From: Streptomyces sporangiiformans
GTDB taxonomy: Bacteria; Actinomycetota; Actinomycetes; Streptomycetales; Streptomycetaceae
Assembly (NCBI RefSeq): GCF_005768555.2
Contig: NZ_VCHX02000159.1
Location: 1-61,418, forward strand
Direction of reading: 5' to 3'
Length of the DNA stretch: 61,418 bases
Both the position numbers and the translations under genes were made by a program. The number at the start of each line of letters is the position of its first letter. Within the stretch, counting starts at the first letter, position 1. Below, one piece after another: positions 25,894 to 34,096 of this stretch. Below the pieces are notes generated by a model, which saw nothing but the letters and a program-made list of their open reading frames with translations, searched no databases and was not told the origin of the DNA.

Positions 25894-25912
25894 CTCGGTG
25901 AGGCTAACCTAA
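25894..25912 (-). promoter_or_regulatory. Iron box (DmdR/IdeR operator) of bfd
   Basis: On the minus strand TTAGGTTAGCCTCACCGAG, very close to the actinobacterial iron box TTAGGTTAGGCTCACCTAA. It lies immediately upstream of the bfd start, overlapping the expected promoter or RBS. Confidence 0.88.
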
Positions 25913-25946
25913 CCTTACCCGCCACAGGAAGGCCGCAAAAGAGCGA

Positions 25947-25976
25947 GGGGCGCGGATCGTATGTGATCCGCGCCCC
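25947..25976 (-). terminator. Terminator after the DAHP synthase gene
   Basis: GGGGCGCGGATC / GATCCGCGCCCC, a 12-pair perfect stem with a 6-base loop. On the minus strand it is followed by CTCGCTCTTTTG. Confidence 0.85.
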
Positions 25977-26051
25977 ACCGCGTGCTTCTGTCACCACCGG
26001 CGAACAACCGGCCCGCCACTGGCGGCGCCACTGGCGCCGTTACCGGCCCCG

Positions 26052-27404
26052 CTACTGGTCGCGGTACATCTCCGCCACCAGGAACGCCAGGTCCAGGGAC
26101 TGGCTGCGGTTCAGGCGCGGGTCGCAGGCCGTCTCGTAGCGCTGGTGCAGGTCGTCGACGAAGATCTCGTCGCCGCCGCCCACGCACTCGGTGACGTCGT
26201 CACCGGTGAGCTCGACGTGGATGCCGCCCGGGTGGGTGCCCAGCTCCTTGTGGACCTCGAAGAAGCCCTTCACCTCGTCCAGCACGTCGTCGAAGCGGCG
26301 GGTCTTGTGACCCGAGGCCGCCTCGAAGGTGTTGCCGTGCATCGGGTCCGTGACCCAGGCCACCGTGGCACCCGAGGCGGTGACCTTCTCGACCAGCTCG
26401 GGCAGCTTGTCGCGGACCTTGTCGGCGCCCATGCGGACGATGAAGGTCAGCCGGCCCGGCTCACGGTCGGGGTCGAGACGCTCGACGTACTCCAGCGCGT
26501 CCTCGGCCGTCGTCGTCGGGCCCAGCTTGATCCCTATCGGGTTGCGGATCTTCGAGGCGAACTCGATGTGCGCGTGGTCCAGCTGGCGGGTGCGCTCGCC
26601 GATCCACACCATGTGCGCCGAGACGTCGTACAGCTGCCCGGTGCGCGAGTCGACGCGGGTCAGCGCCGACTCGTAGTCGAGCAGCAGCGCCTCGTGCGAG
26701 GAGTAGAACTCGACGGTCTTGAACTCCTCCGGGTCGGCCCCGCAGGCGTGCATGAAGTTCAGCGCCTGGTCGATCTCTCGAGCCAGCTGCTCGTAGCGCT
26801 GCCCGGACGGGGACGACTTCACGAAGTCCTGGTTCCAGGCGTGCACCTGGCGCAGGTCGGCGTAGCCGCCGGTGGTGAAGGCACGGACCAGGTTCAGCGT
26901 GGAGGCGGAGGCGTGGTACATCCGCTTCAGCCGCTCGGGGTCCGGCACCCGGGCCGCCTCGGTGAACTCGAAGCCGTTGACGGAGTCGCCGCGGTAGGTC
27001 GGCAGCGTCACGCCGTCGCGGGTCTCGGTCCCCTTGGAGCGCGGCTTGGAGTACTGGCCGGCGATGCGGCCCACCTTCACGACCGGCACGGAGGCCGCGT
27101 ACGTGAGGACGGCGCCCATCTGGAGCAGGGTCTTGAGCTTGTTACGGATGTGGTCGGCGGACACGCCGTCGAAGGCCTCGGCGCAGTCGCCGCCCTGCAG
27201 CAGGAACGCCTCGCCCTTGGCGACGGCTCCCATCCGGGCGCGCAGCTGGTCGCACTCGCCCGCGAAGACGAGCGGCGGATACGACTCGAGGTCCGCGATC
27301 ACTGCGCGCAGAGCCTCGGTGTCGGGGTACTCGGGCTGCTGCGCCGCGGGCAGGTCTCGCCAGGTGTTGCCAGCGCTCGCGCTGGACTTAGCGTTCACGG
27401 TCAC
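26052..27404 (-). CDS. aroH: Class II 3-deoxy-7-phosphoheptulonate (DAHP) synthase
   Basis: 450 aa from the GTG at 27404 (VTVNAKSSASAG); an in-frame GTG at 27413 would add 3 residues. First step of the shikimate pathway: PEP plus erythrose 4-phosphate to DAHP. Plant/mycobacterial class II features include LPAAQQPEYPD, FLLQGGDCAEAFDG, KVGRIAGQYSKPRS, KLGPTTTAEDALEYVERLDP, WVTDPMHGNTFEA, and ELTGDDVTECVGG. Divergent from the Trp-attenuated anthranilate synthase gene across about 145 bases, so the two ends of the chorismate-Trp branch share a regulatory region. Confidence 0.96.
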   Translation of the reverse strand: MTVNAKSSASAGNTWRDLPAAQQPEYPDTEALRAVIADLESYPPLVFAGECDQLRARMGAVAKGEAFLLQGGDCAEAFDGVSADHIRNKLKTLLQMGAVLTYAASVPVVKVGRIAGQYSKPRSKGTETRDGVTLPTYRGDSVNGFEFTEAARVPDPERLKRMYHASASTLNLVRAFTTGGYADLRQVHAWNQDFVKSSPSGQRYEQLAREIDQALNFMHACGADPEEFKTVEFYSSHEALLLDYESALTRVDSRTGQLYDVSAHMVWIGERTRQLDHAHIEFASKIRNPIGIKLGPTTTAEDALEYVERLDPDREPGRLTFIVRMGADKVRDKLPELVEKVTASGATVAWVTDPMHGNTFEAASGHKTRRFDDVLDEVKGFFEVHKELGTHPGGIHVELTGDDVTECVGGGDEIFVDDLHQRYETACDPRLNRSQSLDLAFLVAEMYRDQ

Positions 27405-27549
27405 GTCGTCCACATTACGGGGTCATGTCGGGCGTCCAGCCGTCTGCTCATCAATTGAGACAGTCAGCGCTCGACCGGAACGGAAGGTTCCGGAGCCCGA
27501 CGCCGAGAAGCCCAGCGCACCGGGCAGGGCATGGGGTATGGTGCGGCGC

Positions 27550-27606
27550 ATGTTCGCGCACAGCAACCAGACCTGGTGGTGGACCGCTCGTCCGGCGGCC
27601 CACTGA
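27550..27606 (+). CDS. trpL: Trp leader peptide
   Basis: 18 codons: MFAHSNQTWWWTARPAAH. Three consecutive Trp codons (TGG TGG TGG) followed 22 bases past the stop by an intrinsic hairpin (27628-27652) and then the anthranilate synthase gene. This is the classical ribosome-mediated attenuation design and closely resembles leader peptides known before Streptomyces trp genes. Confidence 0.93.
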   Translation: MFAHSNQTWWWTARPAAH

Positions 27607-27627
27607 CTGCGCGTATCCAGACATCGC

Positions 27628-27658
27628 GAAGGCCGCCCGAGGGGCGGCCTTCACTGTT
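27628..27658 (+). terminator. Trp attenuator hairpin
   Basis: GAAGGCCGCCC GAG GGGCGGCCTTC, an 11-pair perfect stem with a 3-base loop, then ACTGTTT. When Trp is plentiful the ribosome clears the Trp codons and this hairpin should stop transcription before the downstream gene. Confidence 0.9.
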
Positions 27659-27725
27659 TCCACCAGCCGGTTTCCGAACCAGCCGGACACGGGCCGTTCC
27701 TCCCTCCCACGAAGGAAGGAACCCC

Positions 27726-29621
27726 ATGCTCATCGCTCAGCTCCTGGCCGATCACCGGCCCTTCGCCCTGCTGCGCCGCCGCACCCCAGGCCACGACCAC
27801 CACACCGTCGAAGTCCTGGTCGGCCCGGTCACCCCGTACGAGCGGCTCGCCGACATCCCCGACGAGGGCCTGGCCCTCATCCCCTTCCGCCAGATCCGCG
27901 AGCGCGGATTCGACGTCCGAGACGACGGCACGCCGCTCGCTGTCCTGACCGCCGAGGAGCGATACGAACTCCCCCTGGAACAAGCCCTGTCGGAGCTGCC
28001 CTCGCACGAAGTACGCGTCGAGGGCGGGGCCTTCGACGTCACCGACGACAGATACGCGGAGATCGTCGGTCGCGTCCTGAGCGAGGAGATCGGCCGGGGC
28101 GAGGGCGCGAACTTCGTCATCCGGCGTACGTACGAGGGTGACATCCCGGGGTTCGGCAGGGCCGACGCGCTCGCCCTGTTCCGCCGGCTGCTCGTCGGCG
28201 AGCGGGGCGCCTACTGGACCTTCGTGGTGCATACCGGAGAGCGGACGCTCGTCGGGGCCAGCCCTGAGGTGCACGTCCGGATGTCCGGCGGGACGGTCGT
28301 GATGAACCCCATCAGCGGGACGTATCGCTATCCGGCCGAGGGGCCGACCCCCGAGGACCTGTTGGACTTCCTCGCCGACGGCAAGGAGATCGAGGAGCTC
28401 TCCATGGTCGTCGACGAGGAGCTCAAGATGATGTGCACGGTCGGCGACATGGGCGGGGTCGTCATCGGGCCGCGGCTGAAGGAGATGGCCCACCTCGCCC
28501 ACACGGAATACGAGTTGCGGGGCCGCTCCTCGCTCGACGTGCGCGACGTCCTGCGCGAGACCATGTTCGCGGCGACCGTGACCGGGTCGCCCGTGCAGAA
28601 CGCGTGCCGGGTGATCGAGCGGTACGAGCCCCTCGGGCGGGACGGTGCCGGACGCGGGTACTACGCGGGGGCGCTGGCGCTCCTCGGCCGGGACACGAAC
28701 GGGGCGCAGACGCTGGACTCCCCCATCCTGATCCGTACGGCCGACATCACCACGAGCGGCCGCCTGAAGGTGCCGGTGGGCGCCACGCTGGTACGGGGAT
28801 CGGATCCCGAGAGCGAGGTCGCCGAGACGCACGCCAAGGCGGCGGGCGTGCTGGCCGCGCTGGGGGTACGTCCTGGCCGCCAGGACACGGACGGCGTACG
28901 GCCGAGGCTGGCGGACGACCCGCGGGTGCGGGCGGCGCTCGACGGGCGGCGTGCCTCGCTCGCGCCGTTCTGGCTGCGGATGCAGGAGCGGGCGGCCGAG
29001 TTGGAGGGGCATGCCCTGGTCGTCGACGGCGAGGACACCTTCACCGCGATGCTGGCGCATGTGCTGCGCTCGTCGGGGCTGGAGGTGACCGTGCGGCGGT
29101 ACGACGCGCCGGGGCTGCGGGAGGCGGTCCTCGCGCACGAGGGGCCGCTGATCCTCGGCCCCGGTCCGGGCGATCCCTCGGACACGGCCGATCCCAAGAT
29201 GGCCTTCCTGCGCGCTCTCGCCGCCGAGGTGATCCGCGGCCACCGTCACCAAGTGCTCGGCGTCTGCCTCGGTCATGAGCTGATCGCGGTGGAGCTGGGC
29301 CTGGAGATCGTACGGAAGGACGTCCCGTACCAGGGCGCCCAGACGGACATCGACCTCTTCGGGCGGACGGAGACCGTCGGCTTCTACAACAGCTTCGTGG
29401 CGTACTGCGACGACGAGACCGCGACGGAGCTGGCCGCCCACGACGTGGAGGTGAGCCGCAGCGACGCCGGGGAGGTGCATGCGCTGCGCGGGCCCGGGTT
29501 CGCGGGCGTGCAGTTCCACCCGGAATCGGTGCTGAGCCTCAACGGCGCGGCTGTCGTACGGGAGTTGATCGGCGGGTTGCGTGGCGCCGACACGTTCGCC
29601 GGGCGACGGCCCGCCGTGTAG
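27726..29621 (+). CDS. Fused anthranilate synthase (TrpE-TrpG, PhzE-like architecture)
   Basis: 631 aa from ATG 27726 (GAAGGAAGGA upstream). The N-terminal chorismate-binding domain (about 1-430) has NPISGTYRYP, EELSMVVDEELKMMC, TVTGSPVQNACRVIERYEP and GRGYYAGALALLG. The C-terminal class I glutamine amidotransferase (about 440-620) has GPGPGDPSD, VLGVCLGHELIAVELG with the catalytic Cys, and FHPESVLS. It converts chorismate plus Gln to anthranilate; PhzE-type relatives make ADIC instead. The Trp leader in front argues for anthranilate. I do not see the LLES motif used by many TrpE proteins for Trp feedback, so control may be mainly by attenuation. Confidence 0.9.
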   Translation: MLIAQLLADHRPFALLRRRTPGHDHHTVEVLVGPVTPYERLADIPDEGLALIPFRQIRERGFDVRDDGTPLAVLTAEERYELPLEQALSELPSHEVRVEGGAFDVTDDRYAEIVGRVLSEEIGRGEGANFVIRRTYEGDIPGFGRADALALFRRLLVGERGAYWTFVVHTGERTLVGASPEVHVRMSGGTVVMNPISGTYRYPAEGPTPEDLLDFLADGKEIEELSMVVDEELKMMCTVGDMGGVVIGPRLKEMAHLAHTEYELRGRSSLDVRDVLRETMFAATVTGSPVQNACRVIERYEPLGRDGAGRGYYAGALALLGRDTNGAQTLDSPILIRTADITTSGRLKVPVGATLVRGSDPESEVAETHAKAAGVLAALGVRPGRQDTDGVRPRLADDPRVRAALDGRRASLAPFWLRMQERAAELEGHALVVDGEDTFTAMLAHVLRSSGLEVTVRRYDAPGLREAVLAHEGPLILGPGPGDPSDTADPKMAFLRALAAEVIRGHRHQVLGVCLGHELIAVELGLEIVRKDVPYQGAQTDIDLFGRTETVGFYNSFVAYCDDETATELAAHDVEVSRSDAGEVHALRGPGFAGVQFHPESVLSLNGAAVVRELIGGLRGADTFAGRRPAV

Positions 29622-29633
29622 CGGGGGTCGTTC

Positions 29634-29822
29634 TTCGCCCCCGCCGCCCCTACCCATTCCCATCCCTGGGGGCTCCGCCCCAGACCCCGCTCCTCAAGCG
29701 CCGGAGGGGCTGAATTTCAGCCCGTCCGGCGTTTGAGGACGAGGCCGCAAGGCCGATAGCGGGGGTCTGGGGGCGCAGCCCCCAGGTACGGGATGGGACG
29801 GGTAGGGGCGGCGGGGGCGAAA
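29634..29822. repeat. Long palindromic intergenic repeat, copy 1
   Basis: About 190 bases whose ends are inverted copies (TTCGCCCCCGCCGCCCCTAC ... GTAGGGGCGGCGGGGGCGAA). Nested arms include CTGGGGGCTCCGCCCCAGAC / GTCTGGGGGCGCAGCCCCCA and CTCAAGCGCCGGA / TCCGGCGTTTGAG. It lies between two convergent genes and could fold into one long hairpin acting as a bidirectional terminator. A near-identical copy is at 61191-61377. Such elements are widespread in Streptomyces genomes. Confidence 0.9.
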
Positions 29823-29833
29823 AAGCTCCGGCC

Positions 29834-30862
29834 TCAGCCGAAGAAGACGCCGACCTCCTCGTACAGCTTCGGGTCCACGGTCTTCAGACGGGCCGTGGCG
29901 TCCGCGATCGGGACGCGGACGATGTCGGTGCCGCGCAGGGCGACCATCTTGCCGAAGTCGCCGTCACGGACGGCCTCGATGGCGTGCAGACCGAACCGGG
30001 TGGCGAGCCAGCGGTCGAAGGCGCTGGGAGTGCCACCGCGCTGGATATGACCGAGGACCGTCGTACGGGCCTCCTTGCCGGTGCGCTTCTCGATCTCCTT
30101 GGCCAGCCACTCACCGATCCCGGACAGCCGGACGTGTCCGAAGTCGTCCAGCGACTCGTCCTTGAGGACCACGTCCCCGTCCTGCGGCTTCGCTCCCTCG
30201 GAGACCACCACGATCGGCGCGTACGAGGCCCGGAAGCGGGAGGTGACCCAGGCGCAGACCTGGTCGAGGTCGAAGGGCTGCTCGGGGATGAGGATGACGT
30301 TCGCGCCGCCCGCGAGCCCGGAGTGGATCGCGATCCAGCCCGAGTGCCGGCCCATGACCTCGACGACAAGGACGCGCATGTGCGACTCGGCGGTGGTGTG
30401 GAGACGGTCGATGGCCTCCGTGGCGATGTTGACGGCCGTGTCGAAGCCGAAGGTGTAGTCGGTGGCCGAGAGATCGTTGTCGATGGTCTTGGGGACGCCG
30501 ACGCAGGGGACGCCGTGATCGTCCGAGAGGGTGGCGGCGAACCCGAGGGTGTCCTCGCCGCCGATCGCGATGAGCGCGTCGACCTCCTGCTTCGCGAGGT
30601 TCTCCTTGATCCGCCGGACGCCGTTCTCGGCCTTGAGGGGGTTGGTACGTGAGGAGCCGAGGATGGTGCCGCCACGGGGCAGGATGCCGCGCACGGCCGG
30701 GATGTCGAGCTGAATGCTGTCGCCCTCGAGCGGACCACGCCAGCCGTCCCGGAAGCCGGTGAAGTCATAGCCGTACTCCTGTACGCCCTTGCGCACGATG
30801 CCCCGGATGACGGCGTTGAGTCCGGGGCAGTCGCCGCCTCCGGTCAGTACTCCGACCCGCAT
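29834..30862 (-). CDS. pfkA: 6-phosphofructokinase, group III, with PPi-type residues
   Basis: 342 aa. Fructose 6-phosphate to fructose 1,6-bisphosphate. Motifs GVLTGGGDCPGLNAVIRG, PKTIDNDL with the catalytic Asp128, and MGRHSGWIA. At the donor site it has GGEDT with Asp104, and Lys125 in VPKTIDND, where ATP-using E. coli PfkA has Gly104 and Gly124. Asp104/Lys are the residues linked with pyrophosphate use in this superfamily, so the donor may be PPi. ATG 30862 with AAGGGA upstream. Downstream of macR on the same strand with a 170-base gap. Confidence 0.93.
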   Translation of the reverse strand: MRVGVLTGGGDCPGLNAVIRGIVRKGVQEYGYDFTGFRDGWRGPLEGDSIQLDIPAVRGILPRGGTILGSSRTNPLKAENGVRRIKENLAKQEVDALIAIGGEDTLGFAATLSDDHGVPCVGVPKTIDNDLSATDYTFGFDTAVNIATEAIDRLHTTAESHMRVLVVEVMGRHSGWIAIHSGLAGGANVILIPEQPFDLDQVCAWVTSRFRASYAPIVVVSEGAKPQDGDVVLKDESLDDFGHVRLSGIGEWLAKEIEKRTGKEARTTVLGHIQRGGTPSAFDRWLATRFGLHAIEAVRDGDFGKMVALRGTDIVRVPIADATARLKTVDPKLYEEVGVFFG

Positions 30863-31031
30863 GGAAATGTCCCTTCGCCGCGGTTGCCTGGTAACGCTCA
30901 CGCTAATCGTGATCCAGGTCACTCAGGCAGGGAAGGGGAGGTCAATTCTGGTGAATTGTGTGGGCGTTGATCATCCGCCTTCACTCGAAGGTGTAGTGCG
31001 GGCTACTTGGTTTACTCAGGTTTGCTCAGGT

Positions 31032-31709
31032 TTATTCGTCGTCGAGGCCGCGCTCTATCGCGTACCGCACCAGCTCCACCCGGTTGTGCAGCTGGAGCTT
31101 GCCCAGGGTGTTCTGGACATGGTTCTGCACGGTGCGATGGGAGATGACGAGGCGCTCGGCTATCTGCTTGTAGCTCAGGCCCTTGGCGACCAGGCGCAGC
31201 ACCTCGGTCTCGCGGTCGGTCAGCTGCGGGGCCTTGGGCTTGTCCGCGCCCGGGGCGGGGGCCGGCTCGGAGGCCAGGCGGCGGTACTCGCCGAGGACCA
31301 GGCCCGCGAGGCCGGGTGTGAAGACGGGGTCACCGACGGCCGTGCGGCGTACCGCGTCGATCAGTTCCTCCGTGGAGGCCGACTTGAGCAGATAGCCGGT
31401 GGCTCCGGACTTGACCGCCTCCAGGACGTCGGCATGCTCACCGCTCGCGGAGAGGACCAGGACACGCAGGGCGGGATTGCCGCCGACGAGTTCCTTGCAG
31501 ACCTGGACGCCGGGCTTGGCGGGCAGGTTGAGGTCGAGCACGAGGACATCGGGGCCGACGGCCTGGGCCCTGCGCACCGCCTGCTCGCCGTCGCCCGCCG
31601 TGGCCACCACGTCGAAGCCGGACTCGCTCAGGTCCCGGGCGACCGCGTCCCGCCACATGGGGTGATCGTCCACCACCATGACCTTGATCGGGCCCCGCTG
31701 CTCACTCAT
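31032..31709 (-). CDS. macR: NarL/LuxR-family response regulator MacR
   Basis: 225 aa. Receiver domain with Asp59 (DVLVLDLNLP) and C-terminal LuxR helix-turn-helix (LTDRETEVLRLVAKGLSYKQ, then IAERLVISHRTVQNHVQNTL). It partners the MacS kinase gene just upstream. The pair beside pfkA matches MacRS of S. coelicolor, reported to affect morphogenesis and actinorhodin. ATG 31709 (MSEQRGP) is chosen; GTG 31715 would add two residues. The stop codon lies in a three-unit 10-base tandem repeat (GGTTTACTCA-like, 31009-31038). Confidence 0.9.
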   Translation of the reverse strand: MSEQRGPIKVMVVDDHPMWRDAVARDLSESGFDVVATAGDGEQAVRRAQAVGPDVLVLDLNLPAKPGVQVCKELVGGNPALRVLVLSASGEHADVLEAVKSGATGYLLKSASTEELIDAVRRTAVGDPVFTPGLAGLVLGEYRRLASEPAPAPGADKPKAPQLTDRETEVLRLVAKGLSYKQIAERLVISHRTVQNHVQNTLGKLQLHNRVELVRYAIERGLDDE

Positions 31710-31794
31710 CACCACTCCACCTTCGCCATGGCCACCATCGCCTCTGTCATCGTCGGCCCGCCTCCACCACGGCCCCCGGACTCCGCCGTCGTCG

Positions 31795-33012
31795 TCATCG
31801 CTCCCCTGAAACCTTCGGCACCTTGAGTTCGACCTCGGTGCCCTGGCCCGGGATCGAGATCAGGTCGGCCGTGCCGCCGATGTCGCGGAGCCGGCCACGG
31901 ATGGACAGGGCCACACCGAGGCGGCCCTCGCCCTCGGCCTGGGCCAGGCGGCCCTCCGGGATGCCCGGACCGTCGTCGCGTACGGTCACGATCACCGCGT
32001 CCGGCTCGTCCTCGACGAGGATCCAGGCGCGGGCGTCCTCGCCCGCGTGCCGGTGGACATTGTCGAGGGCGGCACCGACAGCGGCCACCAGCTCCTTCGC
32101 CACGGGCGGGGCGAGCGGCACGGGGGCGCCCGGCTCGGAGAAGGTCACCTTCGCGGTGGCGTATGGGGCCAGCATCGCGCGCAGGTCGCTGGGGCCGTCC
32201 TCGTCGGACTCGTCGGGCTCGTCCACCGCGCGCACCAGCGCCCCCTGGGCCGCGTCCTCCGAGATCCGGGAGGCGGGCAGTCCGCCCGAGACCAGCGTGC
32301 GCAGCGCCACTTCCTGTTCGCCCGCCATACGGCCCAGCTCCGCGGCGTCGCCGCCGAGCGCGGAGCCGCGCCGCTGCACCATGGCGAGTACCTGGAGGAC
32401 GCCGTCGTGGATGTCTCGGGCCAGCCGCTCCCGCTCGCGGGTCGCGGCCTCGATCTCCAGGGCCCGGGCGAGGGTGCGCTCGGAGGCGCGGGCGACCTCG
32501 ACGACGTACCCGATGGCGATGGACGCTACCCAGACGAGCAGCACGTTGTGGAGCGTGTCCTGGCTGAGGGCCTGGCGCTGCACGACGTTGGCGATGCCGA
32601 CCAGCGTCGACGCGAAGGCAGCCCAGCGCCAGCCGCCCTTGATCGCGTACGCCAGGACCGCACCCGCGGTCCATATCGACGGCAGCGTGGGGCCGCCGCC
32701 CACGATCCGGTCGTGGGAGTCCGCGACCGGTGTGAGCAGGATGCCGACGAGCGCGACGGTCAGGTCGGCGGCGAGGAACGGCTTGGTGCAGCTCACCGCG
32801 CCCGCGACCTTGGGCAGGGTCGCCAGGGTCCACACGAAGAGCACGGCGAGGTAGGCGATGGCCACTTGGGGCCGTGCGAACTTGTCGTACGCGGAGACGA
32901 AGAGCCCGATCGCGTAGCACATCGTCAGTACGCGGTAGGCGGTGAGCGCGCGCCACAGCGGCTGCTCGACCGACATCCTCATGACTCTCTCGCGCTTGGC
33001 CATGTCCCCCAT
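31795..33012 (-). CDS. macS: MacS-family sensor histidine kinase
   Basis: 405 aa. About five or six membrane helices in residues 24-172, then a HisKA_3 dimerisation domain with His202 (ERLARDIHDGVLQVLA) and an HATPase region (VRDDGPGIPEGRLAQ, EGRLGVALSIRGRLRDIGGT). Very little is exposed outside, so the sensing is probably in the membrane. Start uncertain: ATG 33012 or 33003. The stop is 85 bases before macR, and the two genes are likely co-transcribed. Confidence 0.9.
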   Translation of the reverse strand: MGDMAKRERVMRMSVEQPLWRALTAYRVLTMCYAIGLFVSAYDKFARPQVAIAYLAVLFVWTLATLPKVAGAVSCTKPFLAADLTVALVGILLTPVADSHDRIVGGGPTLPSIWTAGAVLAYAIKGGWRWAAFASTLVGIANVVQRQALSQDTLHNVLLVWVASIAIGYVVEVARASERTLARALEIEAATRERERLARDIHDGVLQVLAMVQRRGSALGGDAAELGRMAGEQEVALRTLVSGGLPASRISEDAAQGALVRAVDEPDESDEDGPSDLRAMLAPYATAKVTFSEPGAPVPLAPPVAKELVAAVGAALDNVHRHAGEDARAWILVEDEPDAVIVTVRDDGPGIPEGRLAQAEGEGRLGVALSIRGRLRDIGGTADLISIPGQGTEVELKVPKVSGER

Positions 33013-33035
33013 CCCCCCACCCCTGACGGACGCGC

Positions 33036-33935
33036 CTAGGAGCCGGACCGTTCCTGCTCGCCCTTGTTGCCCTTGTCGTCCTTATCGCCCTGATCGGCCG
33101 AATTGTCCTTCTCGGCCGTCCTGCCGCTCTGGTCCTTCTGGGCCTTCTGGCCCTGCTCGGCCGTCTTCTCAGCCGTCTTCTCGGCCGCCGTCTTCTCGGC
33201 TTCCTTGCGCGCCTGACCGGCCTGCTTCTGGGCCTGCTTCTCCGCCTTCGCCGCTTCCGCGATCTGCCGTTTGGCGGCGGTCGCGTAGATGTCGACGTAC
33301 TCCTGGCCGGAGAGCTTCATGATTTCGTACATGACCTCGTCGGTCACGGCGCGCAGCACGAACCGGTCGTGTTCCATGCCCTGGTAGCGACCGAAGTCCA
33401 GCGGCTTCCCGATGCGGATGCCCGGGCGCATCAGCTTGGGGAGGACCTTGCCGGGCGGCTGGATCTTCTCGGTGTCGATCATGGCGACCGGAATGACCGG
33501 CGCGCCGGTGGCGAGCGCCACGCGCGCGAGGCCGCCGGGCTTGCCCCGGTAGAGGCGGCCGTCGGGCGAGCGCGTGCCCTCGGGATAGATACCGAACAGC
33601 TCGCCGCGCTCGATGACGTCGATACCGCTCTTGATCGCCGCCTCACCCGCGCCACGCGCTCCGGAGCGGTCCACCGGCAACTGACCGACCCCCTTGAAGA
33701 AGGCGGCGGTCATCCGGCCCTTGATGCCAGGCGTCGTGAAGTACTCGGCCTTCGCGATGAAGGTCACCTTGCGGTCGAGGACCGCGGGCAGGAAGAACGA
33801 GTCCGAGAACGACAGGTGATTGCTCGCCAGGATGGCGGGTCCCTCGGCGGGAATGTTCTCGAGGCCTTCCACCCAGGGCCTGAAGGCGAGCTTCAGGGGC
33901 CCTCCGATGGAAAACTTCACTGCGCCGTAGATCAC
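33036..33935 (-). CDS. 1-acyl-sn-glycerol-3-phosphate acyltransferase (PlsC family)
   Basis: 299 aa. Acyltransferase motifs: NHLSFSD (Asn39, His40, Asp45), GQLPVDRS, and YPEGTRSPDG. Makes phosphatidic acid or a related acylation at the membrane surface. The last 75 residues form a Lys/Glu/Gln/Ala-rich charged tail (KQAQKQAGQARKEAEKTAAE and on), not part of the enzyme family, probably helical or disordered. GTG start at 33935. The mycobacterial neighbourhood contains an equivalent acyltransferase (Rv2182c), with suspected roles in phospholipid or PIM synthesis. Twenty-three bases upstream of macS, so possibly one transcript. Confidence 0.92.
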   Translation of the reverse strand: MIYGAVKFSIGGPLKLAFRPWVEGLENIPAEGPAILASNHLSFSDSFFLPAVLDRKVTFIAKAEYFTTPGIKGRMTAAFFKGVGQLPVDRSGARGAGEAAIKSGIDVIERGELFGIYPEGTRSPDGRLYRGKPGGLARVALATGAPVIPVAMIDTEKIQPPGKVLPKLMRPGIRIGKPLDFGRYQGMEHDRFVLRAVTDEVMYEIMKLSGQEYVDIYATAAKRQIAEAAKAEKQAQKQAGQARKEAEKTAAEKTAEKTAEQGQKAQKDQSGRTAEKDNSADQGDKDDKGNKGEQERSGS

Positions 33936-34096
33936 CCGAGTGCCTCCTGTGTCCGTAGATCAGACCTTAACCCGGAGCACTGCCAATGGGTCCGACGGCC
34001 CTGGTCGGTGTCAGTGCCGTCGCGTACGGTGAAATACGCCTCGAAGTCTCGGGGCGATCGTCGCGTCGCCCCTTTCCGATGAACAGGAGACCGAAG

